Shown here: positions 1 to 6,815 of the stretch, piece by piece
Position numbering within the stretch: position 1 is the first letter of the stretch
Layout of the letters: every line of letters starts with the position of its first letter
Origin: Actinomycetota bacterium
GTDB lineage: Bacteria > Bacillota > Desulfotomaculia > Desulfotomaculales > Desulfocucumaceae
Assembly: GCA_023475565.1 (NCBI GenBank)
Contig: JAMCVT010000031.1
Span: forward strand, 317 to 32,585
Reading direction: 5' to 3'
DNA length: 32,269 nt
Program-made: the position numbers and the translations under genes
The notes under the pieces: generated by a model
The model's database searches: none
Seen by the model: the letters and a program-made list of their open reading frames with translations, nothing else
What the model was told of the DNA's origin: nothing

Positions 1-40
1 GCCAGCGTTCGTCCTGAGCCAGGATCAAACTCTCCATAAA
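1..40 (-). rRNA. rrs: 16S ribosomal RNA, 5' end only
   Basis: The reverse strand of positions 33-14 reads the universal bacterial 16S primer site AGAGTTTGATCCTGGCTCAG, followed by the conserved GACGAACGCTGGC. Only the first ~40 nt are inside the window; the gene runs off the left edge. The mature 5' end is put near position 40 by analogy with the Bacillus 16S start (TTTAT-GGAGAG). Confidence 0.97.
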
Positions 41-198
41 ATCTTTTTATGAAAAGCTTATCAAGCTCTCATTTTCTTTGACGTTTCCGTCTCCTCCCGG
101 TCTCCCGGAATATCGACGGTCTTCTGGCTTATTTGTTTTTATCCATCATTACTGCTACTGTTTAGTTTTCAAGGACCGCGCTGTGTGTTTTGTGACAC
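41..198 (-). other. rrn leader (pre-16S transcribed spacer)
   Basis: The stretch lies between the proximal rRNA promoter and the 16S 5' end. It contains CCTTGAAAACTAAACAGTAG (minus, near 150-173), which resembles the pre-16S leader of Bacillus and Clostridia. No ORF is present. The extent is inferred from the promoter position. Confidence 0.6.
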
Positions 199-204
199 TT
201 CTTT

Positions 205-233
205 ATAATATCACAGCTCATTTGCAGTGTCAA
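205..233 (-). promoter_or_regulatory. rRNA operon promoter P2 (proximal)
   Basis: On the minus strand the -35 box is TTGACA (233-228), the spacer is exactly 17 nt and the -10 box is TATTAT (210-205). It points towards the 16S gene, with a start expected near 198. A consensus -35 is usual for rRNA promoters. Confidence 0.85.
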
Positions 234-338
234 TACCTTAATTAAAGAAACAACTTTTTTACAATCGCCTGCAGCTTCCCGGGGATGTCCCCGTTAGCCA
301 CTCGACTTTTTCTGCCGCCTCACCGGGCGACAAGAACT

Positions 339-367
339 ACTATACCATTCCCCGCCCACAATATCAA
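339..367 (-). promoter_or_regulatory. rRNA operon promoter P1 (distal)
   Basis: On the minus strand the -35 box is TTGATA (367-362), the spacer is 17 nt, and the -10 box is TATAGT (344-339) preceded by TGG, an extended -10. It lies 134 nt upstream of P2 in the same direction, giving the tandem P1-P2 arrangement typical of rrn operons. Confidence 0.7.
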
Positions 368-459
368 GTAGTAAGTTATAGCAAAAAATAATAATTCCTT
401 TATACTTATTCCCCGAATAGTGTCTTTTAATCCCTTCCGGACTAATTCTACCGTTAAAT

Positions 460-1113
460 TTACTTGTTTATACTTTTTTCTATAAATCCATCCGTAAGAG
501 AAACGAAGGTGGAGGGGACATCCCCTACGATTATGCTTTCGGCAACGGGAACCTGTGTAACCACGCTGGCCCGGCCGCTTTTAAGGGGTACCACCACCCT
601 AATGTCGGTGTCAAAGACAAGGTAAATGGAGTGCCGGGTCTGGTTGATTCCCGACTGCTCAAACCGGTCATCCACATTCACCCTGACAGTCCCTACCGGA
701 ACTATTTCAACCCTTATTTTAGGCCCCAGGTTGGCTAAGAGATATAGGCCCGTGATCTGCCCGAACGGTATATACAGGCTTTCCTCACCGAGCCGGAGAA
801 TGGCTGACTGAACCGCTATGGTTGTGTCTGAGGCAATTTTGTTTATTATTGCAGTGTCCGCCTGCATGAGAACTATTTTGCCGGCACTGTCCTTGTGCAC
901 TATTATAAGGTCCTCATAAAGCATCCCTTCCTCGGCCACCTTTGCCCGGACCGCATTGTTTATAGCTTCGGTGGCCATTTGGACCGCTCTGACCTCTGCC
1001 ATCTCATAAAGGGTTTTTCTTATCTGCATGTCCATTGAACAGAGAGCTACAAAAAAAATTACCGTAATCATTATTAATATTGTTTTTTTTAAAGGCCTTC
1101 TGCGTTTAAACAT
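460..1113 (-). CDS. yunB: Sporulation protein YunB
   Basis: This 217-aa protein has a basic N-terminus, one membrane segment (about residues 10-28) and a conserved extracytoplasmic domain. The segment around residues 28-60 (IRKTLYEMAEVRAVQMATEA), the Ile/Leu-rich IPFGQITGLYLLANLGPKI and the later VVPLKSG...VVTQVPVAESIIVGDVP are what I recognise as the YunB family. YunB is controlled by sigma-E in the Bacillus mother cell and is needed for efficient sporulation; its biochemical role is unknown. ATG start with AGGTG upstream. It diverges from the PBP1A gene and has no downstream partner on its strand, the next minus-strand gene being 16S. No terminator is evident between yunB and the rRNA promoters. 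The family call is from memory of its sequence, without a search. Confidence 0.88.
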   Translation of the reverse strand: MFKRRRPLKKTILIMITVIFFVALCSMDMQIRKTLYEMAEVRAVQMATEAINNAVRAKVAEEGMLYEDLIIVHKDSAGKIVLMQADTAIINKIASDTTIAVQSAILRLGEESLYIPFGQITGLYLLANLGPKIRVEIVPVGTVRVNVDDRFEQSGINQTRHSIYLVFDTDIRVVVPLKSGRASVVTQVPVAESIIVGDVPSTFVSLTDGFIEKSINK

Positions 1114-1276
1114 TTTCGCACCTGCCTGTGCCGGGTTATTTAAAATAAGCGCTATTCATTATATGCCGTGTTTCTAAAAAAGATTTCTTATTAATGTAAT
1201 CACTTTTAAAGTCTATCCTCCAGCCGCCGGCACCGGCACAGAGGCAAAACCGTATAAATAATTCATTCAGTTGTGG

Positions 1277-1303
1277 TATAATGACCTGGAACTACAATGG
1301 AGG
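1277..1303 (+). promoter_or_regulatory. Extended -10 promoter and RBS for the PBP1A gene
   Basis: TGGTATAAT (TATAAT at 1277-1282) is an extended -10 element without a good -35. GGAGG at 1299-1303 sits 11 nt before the TTG codon at 1315 and fixes that start. Confidence 0.55.
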
Positions 1304-1314
1304 TGGTATAGGTT

Positions 1315-3570
1315 TTGTCAAGGAATTCCAAGCGAAAGAGAAGAGTGAAAACCGGAAGGCTCGTACTTTTCCTTGGGCTTCTTTTTATCATGTTACTGGG
1401 CGTAACGGCTATCGGTTTATTGGCGGTAAGCATAAAAGACATACCTGCCTGGAACACTGAGGCCCTTTTCTCATCGAATTCAACTCTTATTTACGATAAA
1501 GACAATAAGCTGGTGGCCAAGGTAGGGGTGGAAAACCGCGTCCCTGTTTCCATAAAGGATATTCCCCTTACTGTTCAGCAGGCTTTTCTGGCGGCTGAAG
1601 ACCACCGTTTTTACCAGCACCATGGAGTCGATGTACTGGGTATATTACGGGCTGTTTTTATCGATATAAAAGGCGGGGGCATGCACCAGGGCGCCAGTAC
1701 AATTACACAGCAGCTTGTCAAGCTGTCTTTCTTGACACCTGAAAAAACCCCAAAAAGAAAAATACAGGAGATAATTCTGGCAGCCCGTGTGGAGCATAAC
1801 TTCTCAAAAGATGAGATACTGGAAATGTACCTTAATAAAATATATTTCGGCCAGGGGGCGTATGGGATACAGGCTGCCGCGCAGACCTATTTCAAAAAGG
1901 ACGCCAATAATCTGACCCTTGCCGAGGCCGCCCTGCTGGCCGGGATTCCCAAAAGTCCAAATTATTACACACCCCTTGCCGCCAAGGCCACCCCGAATGA
2001 TCAGCCTCATCAGAGCAGGCAGCGCCAGGAGACAATATTGCAGCTGATGGTGGACTATGGCTATATTTCAACGGCCGAACGGGATAAGGCCCTTAATGAG
2101 GAAATAAAAATAACTAAAGCGCCTACAAGGTACCCTTACCCTTACTTTGTGGACTATGTAACCGAAGATCTTATTAAAAAATACGGGGAGGAACAAGTAT
2201 ACAACTCGGGGCTGAAGGTGTATACCACCCTTGACCCCAAAATACAGACCATAGCCGAAAATGTTATGGCCGACAACAGCAATTTCCCGCCTTCGAAGAA
2301 GAATGAAAAGCCCCAGGGCGCCGTGGTTGTTTTAGATCCTTCCAACGGCCAGTTGAGGGCAATTGTTGGGGGCAGGGAGCACACCAGCAGGCTGGGCTGG
2401 AACAGGGCCACCAGGAAGCCCGGGCGCCAACCGGGATCTTCATTTAAGCCTATTATCGACTACGGCCCGGCCATTGAACTTTTAGGGATGGGACCGGCCT
2501 CGGTGGTTGACGACTCTCCGGTACAGTACGACAGCTACCAGCCAACTAACAGTAGTAAAAAATACATGGGTCTGATTACCCTGCGTAAGGCCCTGACCAA
2601 TTCCATAAACGTTGTGGCAGTAAAACTTCTGGTGGACCATGTTACTATTCCCAAGGCCATAGAGTTCGCGTCAGGGCTAGGCTTCCAGATTGACAGCAGG
2701 TCGGTGGGGGCCAGCATGGCCCTGGGAACCGAAGAGGTCACCCCGCTGCAGATGGCCGGAGCATACGGAGCCATTGCCAATAACGGGGTATTCAACGACC
2801 CCGTTACCATACTGAAGGTTGAGAGCGCGGACGGCACTATTCTTGAAGAATACAGGCCCAGGCCCAGGCAGGTCATGAAAGCCACCACCGCCTACCTTCT
2901 TACAGATATGCTGAAATCGGTAATCCAGGAAGGAACGGGAAGAAACGCCGGTTTTGGGCGCCCTGCCGCCGGAAAAACCGGAACCACAGACGAGGGCAAG
3001 GATATCTGGTTTGCCGGTATTACCCCTGAATTGGCCGGTGTGGTCTGGATGGGCTACGACAACCCCACACCAATGTTCGATGCCTATGGCGGGGACTTCC
3101 CTGCAAAAATGTGGCGTAAGATAATGAGTGAGTCACTAAAGGATACCCCGGCCAGGAATTTTCACAGACCTTTAGGGATAGTGTCAGACACTGTGGACAG
3201 CAAATCCGGCCTTCTACCGGGGCCTAACACCCCTTCAGATCAACAGGTTACCGACCTGTTCGCCGAGGGAACCGTCCCCACAGAGGTTGACAATACCCGT
3301 GTCCTGGTGGAAATCTGCGCCACTTCCGGCCTTTTACCCAACAGTTACTGCCCGGATAGGGTTATCCGGAACCTTATCAAGGTTCCCTATGAGGTCCCTG
3401 AATACGTTGCCGATTACCAGCAGCGGGCACCCACCAAGATATGCGACATCCACGGGCCGGGCGGAGTGATAAATGCCCCGCAGACGGACACTGGCAAGCC
3501 CGCAAACGGGCAGCCGGATACAAACTATACGGGAATCGTACCCCCCGAAGACTGGTGGAATAGGCGCTAA
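1315..3570 (+). CDS. Class A penicillin-binding protein (PBP1A family)
   Basis: This bifunctional cell-wall synthase has 751 aa. A basic cytoplasmic tail and one membrane segment (about residues 15-38) are followed by a GT51 glycosyltransferase domain, with EDHRFYQHHGVD (catalytic Glu about 95) and QGASTITQQ (about 125-133). The transpeptidase domain has SSFKP (nucleophile Ser375, Lys378), SIN (430-432) and KTGTT (554-558). It polymerises lipid II and crosslinks the stem peptides outside the membrane. The C-terminal ~120 residues carry two Cys pairs and a Pro/Asn-rich tail. The start is TTG, chosen because GGAGG lies 11 nt upstream. The gene stands alone, divergent from yunB, and ends at a repeat element and a bidirectional terminator. 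Confidence 0.95.
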   Translation: MSRNSKRKRRVKTGRLVLFLGLLFIMLLGVTAIGLLAVSIKDIPAWNTEALFSSNSTLIYDKDNKLVAKVGVENRVPVSIKDIPLTVQQAFLAAEDHRFYQHHGVDVLGILRAVFIDIKGGGMHQGASTITQQLVKLSFLTPEKTPKRKIQEIILAARVEHNFSKDEILEMYLNKIYFGQGAYGIQAAAQTYFKKDANNLTLAEAALLAGIPKSPNYYTPLAAKATPNDQPHQSRQRQETILQLMVDYGYISTAERDKALNEEIKITKAPTRYPYPYFVDYVTEDLIKKYGEEQVYNSGLKVYTTLDPKIQTIAENVMADNSNFPPSKKNEKPQGAVVVLDPSNGQLRAIVGGREHTSRLGWNRATRKPGRQPGSSFKPIIDYGPAIELLGMGPASVVDDSPVQYDSYQPTNSSKKYMGLITLRKALTNSINVVAVKLLVDHVTIPKAIEFASGLGFQIDSRSVGASMALGTEEVTPLQMAGAYGAIANNGVFNDPVTILKVESADGTILEEYRPRPRQVMKATTAYLLTDMLKSVIQEGTGRNAGFGRPAAGKTGTTDEGKDIWFAGITPELAGVVWMGYDNPTPMFDAYGGDFPAKMWRKIMSESLKDTPARNFHRPLGIVSDTVDSKSGLLPGPNTPSDQQVTDLFAEGTVPTEVDNTRVLVEICATSGLLPNSYCPDRVIRNLIKVPYEVPEYVADYQQRAPTKICDIHGPGGVINAPQTDTGKPANGQPDTNYTGIVPPEDWWNRR

Positions 3571-3656
3571 GTCAGCTATCAGCTATCAGTAAACAGAAAA
3601 AAGGGCCGCAAATAGCGGCCTCCAAGACGGCTGATAGCTGAAGGCTGATGGCTGAC
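3571..3656. repeat. Small hairpin-type intergenic element with imperfect terminal inverted repeats
   Basis: The left end is GTCAGCTATCAGCTATCAG (3571-3589); the right end (3631-3656) is its imperfect reverse complement, with one extra ~7-nt unit. Each end is built of short repeated words (AGCTATC, GGCTGAT). A perfect GGCCGC/GCGGCC hairpin (3604-3620) lies between. It starts directly after the PBP stop codon and encodes no protein. It resembles the short word-repeat elements scattered in Peptococcaceae-type genomes; that comparison is from memory. Confidence 0.6.
3597..3620 (-). terminator. Possible minus-strand terminator inside the repeat element
   Basis: The stem GGCCGC/GCGGCC (3604-3620) is followed on the minus strand by CTTTTTT. 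It could back up the rnpB terminator. Confidence 0.4.
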
Positions 3657-3664
3657 CGCTAAAA

Positions 3665-3699
3665 AAATAACCCTCGCTTTTTTAAGCGAGGTTAATTTT
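3665..3699. terminator. Bidirectional terminator between the PBP1A gene and rnpB
   Basis: The stem CCTCGCTT/AAGCGAGG (3673-3690) has U-rich tracts on both sides: AATTTTTTG on plus, TTATTTTTTT on minus. It serves the convergent PBP1A (plus) and rnpB (minus) genes. Confidence 0.85.
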
Positions 3700-3704
3700 T
3701 TGTT

Positions 3705-4067
3705 ACACACCTTGTCGTAAGCACGGCTGTAAGCGAGATTCTGTTTTTTCAAGCAATCATCTATCTAGGGATACTATCCCTTCCCCTTTTTGGGGATGCC
3801 CCTACCCGCAGTCAAAGACTGCCTATTTGGGTTGCACGCTGGCGGAGTTTACCCTTGCACTCACCGGTCGCCCGGTGACATAGTTTCTGTGGCACTTTAC
3901 AGCTACTCGAAACTGCGGGCAGTTTCTTTTGCCGTCGTCAGGTCGCCCTGCCCCGGCTTGCACCGGGCACCTTTTTATACCCATAAGGGTATGCGTGTCT
4001 CGACTTTCCTCTACCTCCCTTAAAGGGAGGCAGCGATTGCTCACCGTACTTAAAACCACTGGTGTGT
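3705..4067 (-). ncRNA. rnpB: RNase P RNA
   Basis: This is the catalytic RNA that trims 5' leaders from pre-tRNAs. Read on minus it has the family landmarks in order: GCAATCGCTGC, then GAGGAAAGTC (P4/CR-I), CACAGAAAC, GGTAAACTCC, CAACCCAAATAGG, AGATAGATGATTG (CR-V) and ACAGAATCTCGCTTACAG. The ends pair as a long P1: TAAGTACGG with CCGTGCTTA, extended by ACACACC/GGTGTGT, which gives the boundaries used here (about 363 nt). The 5' strand resembles the Bacillus (type B) molecule. It is flanked by its own promoter and by a terminator, so it is an independent transcription unit. The type assignment is tentative. Confidence 0.95.
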
Positions 4068-4075
4068 GGAACTAT

Positions 4076-4104
4076 ATTATACCTTTTGTCCCCCGGGATG
4101 GCAA
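4076..4104 (-). promoter_or_regulatory. rnpB promoter
   Basis: On the minus strand the -35 box is TTGCCA (4104-4099), the spacer is 17 nt and the -10 box is TATAAT (4081-4076). The expected start near 4069 agrees with the outer base pairs of P1. Confidence 0.85.
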
Positions 4105-4244
4105 GAGGAATAATATGTATTAAAAGGTATTAATATCGCTTAAATAAGACTTTTTTCTCATTCTTTTTGAGCCCCTCAGCTGATGCTTTTTTACCAGTAT
4201 TAAATTAACATAAATCTAGAAAAAATCAAACCGGGAGTGAGCTT

Positions 4245-4484
4245 ATGGGAGACAAGCACATTTACGACATCATCGGGCTGCACCTGCCCGACCATCTTAA
4301 AAGCTCGATAAACACAGTTAAATTTATGGCCAGGCGGACAAATTGTGAACTTATTGTGGATGCGTTGGAGCAATGCTTTAAGGACCTGGGGTTAAAACCC
4401 GGTGCTAACGATACTCTTCCGGATAAAAGGCAGCTCCTGGAGAAAGAGGGTCTTTACTGCCAGTTCCGCAAAGTAAGGCTATAA
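4245..4484 (+). CDS. Small hypothetical protein (79 aa)
   Basis: I do not recognise this gene. It encodes 79 aa with no membrane segment. The N-terminal half (residues 5-50: IYDIIGLHLPDHLKSSINTV and following) is amphipathic and rich in helix formers, and the C-terminus is basic. An ATG start follows GGGAGTGAG at a sensible distance, and the codon use resembles that of its neighbours, so it is probably real. It is a lone plus-strand gene between rnpB and the structured minus-strand stretch near 4490-4690. No clear plus-strand terminator follows. A small regulatory or DNA-binding role is possible but nothing in the sequence proves it. Confidence 0.6.
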   Translation: MGDKHIYDIIGLHLPDHLKSSINTVKFMARRTNCELIVDALEQCFKDLGLKPGANDTLPDKRQLLEKEGLYCQFRKVRL

Positions 4485-4502
4485 AAAAGGGGCTGCCGCC
4501 CC
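4485..4502 (-). terminator. Minus-strand terminator ending a non-coding transcript
   Basis: On the minus strand GGGGC-GGCA-GCCCC is followed by TTTTTT (stem 4489-4502). No minus-strand CDS lies just upstream of it: rodZ stops at 4760 and has its own terminator at 4722-4753. Confidence 0.7.
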
Positions 4503-4559
4503 TCAGGTTCATCGGTCCTTCACCCCGCTCTAAAGCGCAAGGGGTCTCACCCTTATCAT

Positions 4560-4601
4560 CCGGCCAGATGGAAATTATCCTCATAATTTCCATCTGGCCG
4601 G
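4560..4601. repeat. Perfect 19-bp inverted repeat
   Basis: CCGGCCAGATGGAAATTAT at 4560-4578 is followed by a 4-nt loop and its exact reverse complement at 4583-4601. There is no adjacent U-tract, so it is not a terminator itself. It forms the central hairpin of the candidate RNA above. Confidence 0.95.
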
Positions 4602-4721
4602 AGGTTTGGGATCATTGGCTTCATACCACTCCACCGGCCCTATAGCGGCCACAGAGTGACCCCAAAGCTATCCGGATAGATCTTATACACCTTCTCCACA
4701 ACTCCAAAAATGTTTTCCGTT

Positions 4722-4753
4722 AAAAAAACCACCCTCTAAAAGGGGGTGGTTTT
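4722..4753. terminator. rodZ terminator (strongest on minus)
   Basis: AAAACCACCC (4725-4734) pairs with GGGTGGTTTT (4744-4753). On minus the stem is followed by more U (TTTTTTTAA), just after the rodZ stop. Confidence 0.85.
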
Positions 4754-4759
4754 ATACCC

Positions 4760-5518
4760 TTAAACCTGGGGGGCAGTAAATTCCCTGTTCACAACCTTGC
4801 CCCGTTGACCAAGAACACCCATCTTCTGCCCATTATACTCCACTTCCACCACACCGGCGTTGCCCAGCCTGAGGTAAATTTTTTCCGTCCCCTTAAACTC
4901 CTTTACCTGCCCGGAAGCCATAGTGCCTTCATAGGCTGGACTTCCGTCAATCTCCACATACATCCAGCTGGTATTGTCGGTTACATTAAGGGTAAGGTTC
5001 ACACCTTTCTGCACCGGAGACTTAGCCTCCTGACCGGCTTTATTCTGCCCCTGCTCAGGGGTGGGACTGTTTTCCTTAAGGGCTTTGCTTTCCATAAGAT
5101 TCCTATTTTCTTTACCACCCGGAACAGACTTTCCGGCCCCCCTGTCCATCCCTGTCAGGGCCGGCACTGCTATATAGATTGCAGCCGCTATCGCTACCAG
5201 TCCCAGCACTATTTTATAATAGCTTGTTTTAGGCGGCTTTTCAATGTGTGTAAGTTTGTCCCCGTTTCCGTCGTCCTCTCTTTCCGACTCAGGAGCCCTT
5301 TCTCCGTATGCCGAAACCAGTTCATTAGCGTTCAGCCCGAGGAAACTTGCGTAGTTCTTTAGAAATCCTTTTACATAAACCCTTCCAGGAAGTATATCAT
5401 AATTTTCCTGTTCCAGGGCTTCCAGGTACTTACGGCGTATTTTGGTGTTCTCTTCGGCAGTTTCCAGGGACATCCCTTTTGATTCCCTTGCATTCTTTAG
5501 AGCCTTCCCAATTTCCAA
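4760..5518 (-). CDS. rodZ: RodZ-like cytoskeletal anchor protein (HTH + TM + DUF4115)
   Basis: The protein has 252 aa from the chosen start. An N-terminal Xre-type helix-turn-helix (about 2-70; ALKNARESKGMSLETAEE, then GRVYVKGFLKNYASFLGLN) is followed by an acidic linker, one membrane segment (about 100-120), a Lys/Glu-rich spacer and a beta-rich extracytoplasmic domain (about 165-250; SWMYVEIDGSPAYEGTMASG) of the DUF4115 type. In rod-shaped bacteria RodZ links MreB to the wall machinery. The start is TTG at 5518: GGAGG (5531-5527) sits 8 nt before it, while a longer reading from GTG at 5533 would put that RBS inside the coding region. The gene overlaps the end of mnmH by 89 nt in another frame and ends in a strong terminator. 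Confidence 0.88.
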   Translation of the reverse strand: MEIGKALKNARESKGMSLETAEENTKIRRKYLEALEQENYDILPGRVYVKGFLKNYASFLGLNANELVSAYGERAPESEREDDGNGDKLTHIEKPPKTSYYKIVLGLVAIAAAIYIAVPALTGMDRGAGKSVPGGKENRNLMESKALKENSPTPEQGQNKAGQEAKSPVQKGVNLTLNVTDNTSWMYVEIDGSPAYEGTMASGQVKEFKGTEKIYLRLGNAGVVEVEYNGQKMGVLGQRGKVVNREFTAPQV

Positions 5519-6596
5519 TGGGCACACCTCCACTTACCGATACATTGTATTCAGCAAGACCAATAACAAATTCATATATTTTATCAACTGCAGACTTTAT
5601 ATCTGTGGTATCCACGGAAAGATGGTATTCCGGCGCAGGACTGTCGGGGTATTTATATAGTGGATCATAATACTCCACCAGGAGAAACTCCACGGCCCTC
5701 TCTATCTGCCCTTCGGCAATAAATGAGTTGAGCATTTCCACCTTCTTATTCCCCAAATACCTCACCAGGGCACTGGTAGCTTCCAGTAGTTGGGGCACAA
5801 TGTCCTTCTCCTGCATCCCGGCCATGTATTCTTCGACAGAACGCCTTATTCTTACTTCCAGGGGAGCGTACAGGAGTATTCTATATCCATTTTTCATGGC
5901 CTTCATTAGCGGAACCGGAACCAGGAGTCTGCCCAGCCTCCTGCTTTCACATTCCACAAGGAAAATTCCCTTTTCTTCAGCCCTTTTAATCTCTTCGAAG
6001 ATAAGGGCCTCAAAGTGTTTTTGAGTTGGAGAAGGAGGAAGCCCTACCTTTCCATATACAGATCCCCTGTGAACTGCCAGACCCTCGAGGTCCAGCACAG
6101 GCATCCCCATTTTTAATAATTCTCTCAATACCAGTGTTTTTCCCACACCTGTCAGTCCGTGTGCAACCACAGCCCTGTGCGGCAGCTCCGACTCGTTAAC
6201 ATAGGTATTGACGTACCTGCGGTAAGCCTTATAGCCCCCATTTATCCTGTATACGTCAAAGCCCATCAGATCCAGCACATATGAAACAAACTGGCTGCGC
6301 AGCCCTCCGCGCCAGCAGAAAAGAATCACCTTTTTACCTGGAACGGCCTTTGATTCTATAGTATTGACCATTTCCACCAGCTTGGGGGAAATCAATTCCA
6401 TCCCAAGCCTTCTTGCGGCAGCCGGGCTGACCTGTTTGTATACGGTCCCCACCCTGGCCCTCTCTTCATTATTAAGCAGTGGAACATTTATCGCACCGGG
6501 TATGGTAGTATCCCCGTATTCCCCTTCGGACCTGACGTCTACAATAACGGCGCCGCCGATGCCGAGGGCCTCTTCCACACTGATATTCTTTATCAT
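5430..6596 (-). CDS. mnmH: tRNA 2-selenouridine synthase MnmH (SelU)
   Basis: This 388-aa protein would convert 2-thiouridine to 2-selenouridine at the wobble base of tRNAs for Lys, Glu and Gln, using selenophosphate. The N-terminal rhodanese domain carries Cys94 in FCWRGGLRS, the signature of the family. A P-loop domain follows, with GLTGVGKT (147-154) and ECESRRLGRL (about 215-224). It implies that the organism makes selenophosphate, but selD is not in this window. The last ~35 residues extend past the family's usual end into the rodZ gene in another frame (89-nt overlap). That tail looks unlike a conserved domain, so it may be a recent loss of the original stop or a sequencing slip. No strong RBS is seen (GGTGA only). 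Confidence 0.92.
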   Translation of the reverse strand: MIKNISVEEALGIGGAVIVDVRSEGEYGDTTIPGAINVPLLNNEERARVGTVYKQVSPAAARRLGMELISPKLVEMVNTIESKAVPGKKVILFCWRGGLRSQFVSYVLDLMGFDVYRINGGYKAYRRYVNTYVNESELPHRAVVAHGLTGVGKTLVLRELLKMGMPVLDLEGLAVHRGSVYGKVGLPPSPTQKHFEALIFEEIKRAEEKGIFLVECESRRLGRLLVPVPLMKAMKNGYRILLYAPLEVRIRRSVEEYMAGMQEKDIVPQLLEATSALVRYLGNKKVEMLNSFIAEGQIERAVEFLLVEYYDPLYKYPDSPAPEYHLSVDTTDIKSAVDKIYEFVIGLAEYNVSVSGGVPIGNWEGSKECKGIKRDVPGNCRREHQNTP

Positions 6597-6815
6597 TAAA
6601 AATCACCAGGATTTCAAAGGAAATCAATCAACCCCGCTAAACGGAAAAAGCCGCTTCCGGGGCAATATAATCACTCTTTATGATATCCTTTTTTTTGTCA
6701 AAATAATTACTTTTCATTACCTGATCCCATATTACCTAAAAGCTAATGGGATTTTTAAACTTTTTATCAATATTCTGTTGCATGATTCGACAACATTTCC
6801 ATATTTCCTTTTTTA

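Larger units (their letters stand above)
4485..4690 (-). ncRNA. Candidate structured non-coding RNA, family unknown
   Basis: The 275 nt between the 79-aa gene and rodZ hold no convincing ORF, but the minus strand can fold as a row of hairpins. They are: CACTC/GAGTG enclosing GGCC/GGCC (4627-4658); a perfect 19-bp stem with a 4-nt loop (arms 4560-4578 and 4583-4601); ACCCC/GGGGT with an inner CGCT/AGCG (4522-4545); and a terminator stem with six U (4485-4502). GGGGTC near 4660 could also pair with GACCCC near 4540, closing the whole. TATAAG (4687-4682) is a weak -10 candidate. It does not match SRP RNA, tmRNA or a riboswitch I know; 6S RNA is possible but unproven. The 5' end is a guess. Confidence 0.4.

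Noticed and set aside
533-552. GGGGACATCCCC-like match to the dispersed repeat near 510-525
   Set aside because: It is in-frame yunB coding sequence (VGDVPSTF) and lacks the rest of the repeat.
4405-4593. 62-aa minus-strand ORF in the region next to rodZ
   Set aside because: It passes through the intrinsic terminator at 4485-4502 and into the 79-aa gene; the start lies in the loop of the 19-bp hairpin and no RBS precedes it.
6724-6760. Plus-strand terminator-like stem (ATCCCAT/ATGGGAT followed by T-runs)
   Set aside because: It lies in an AT-rich gap with no plus-strand gene to end; the stem is short and the loop long.
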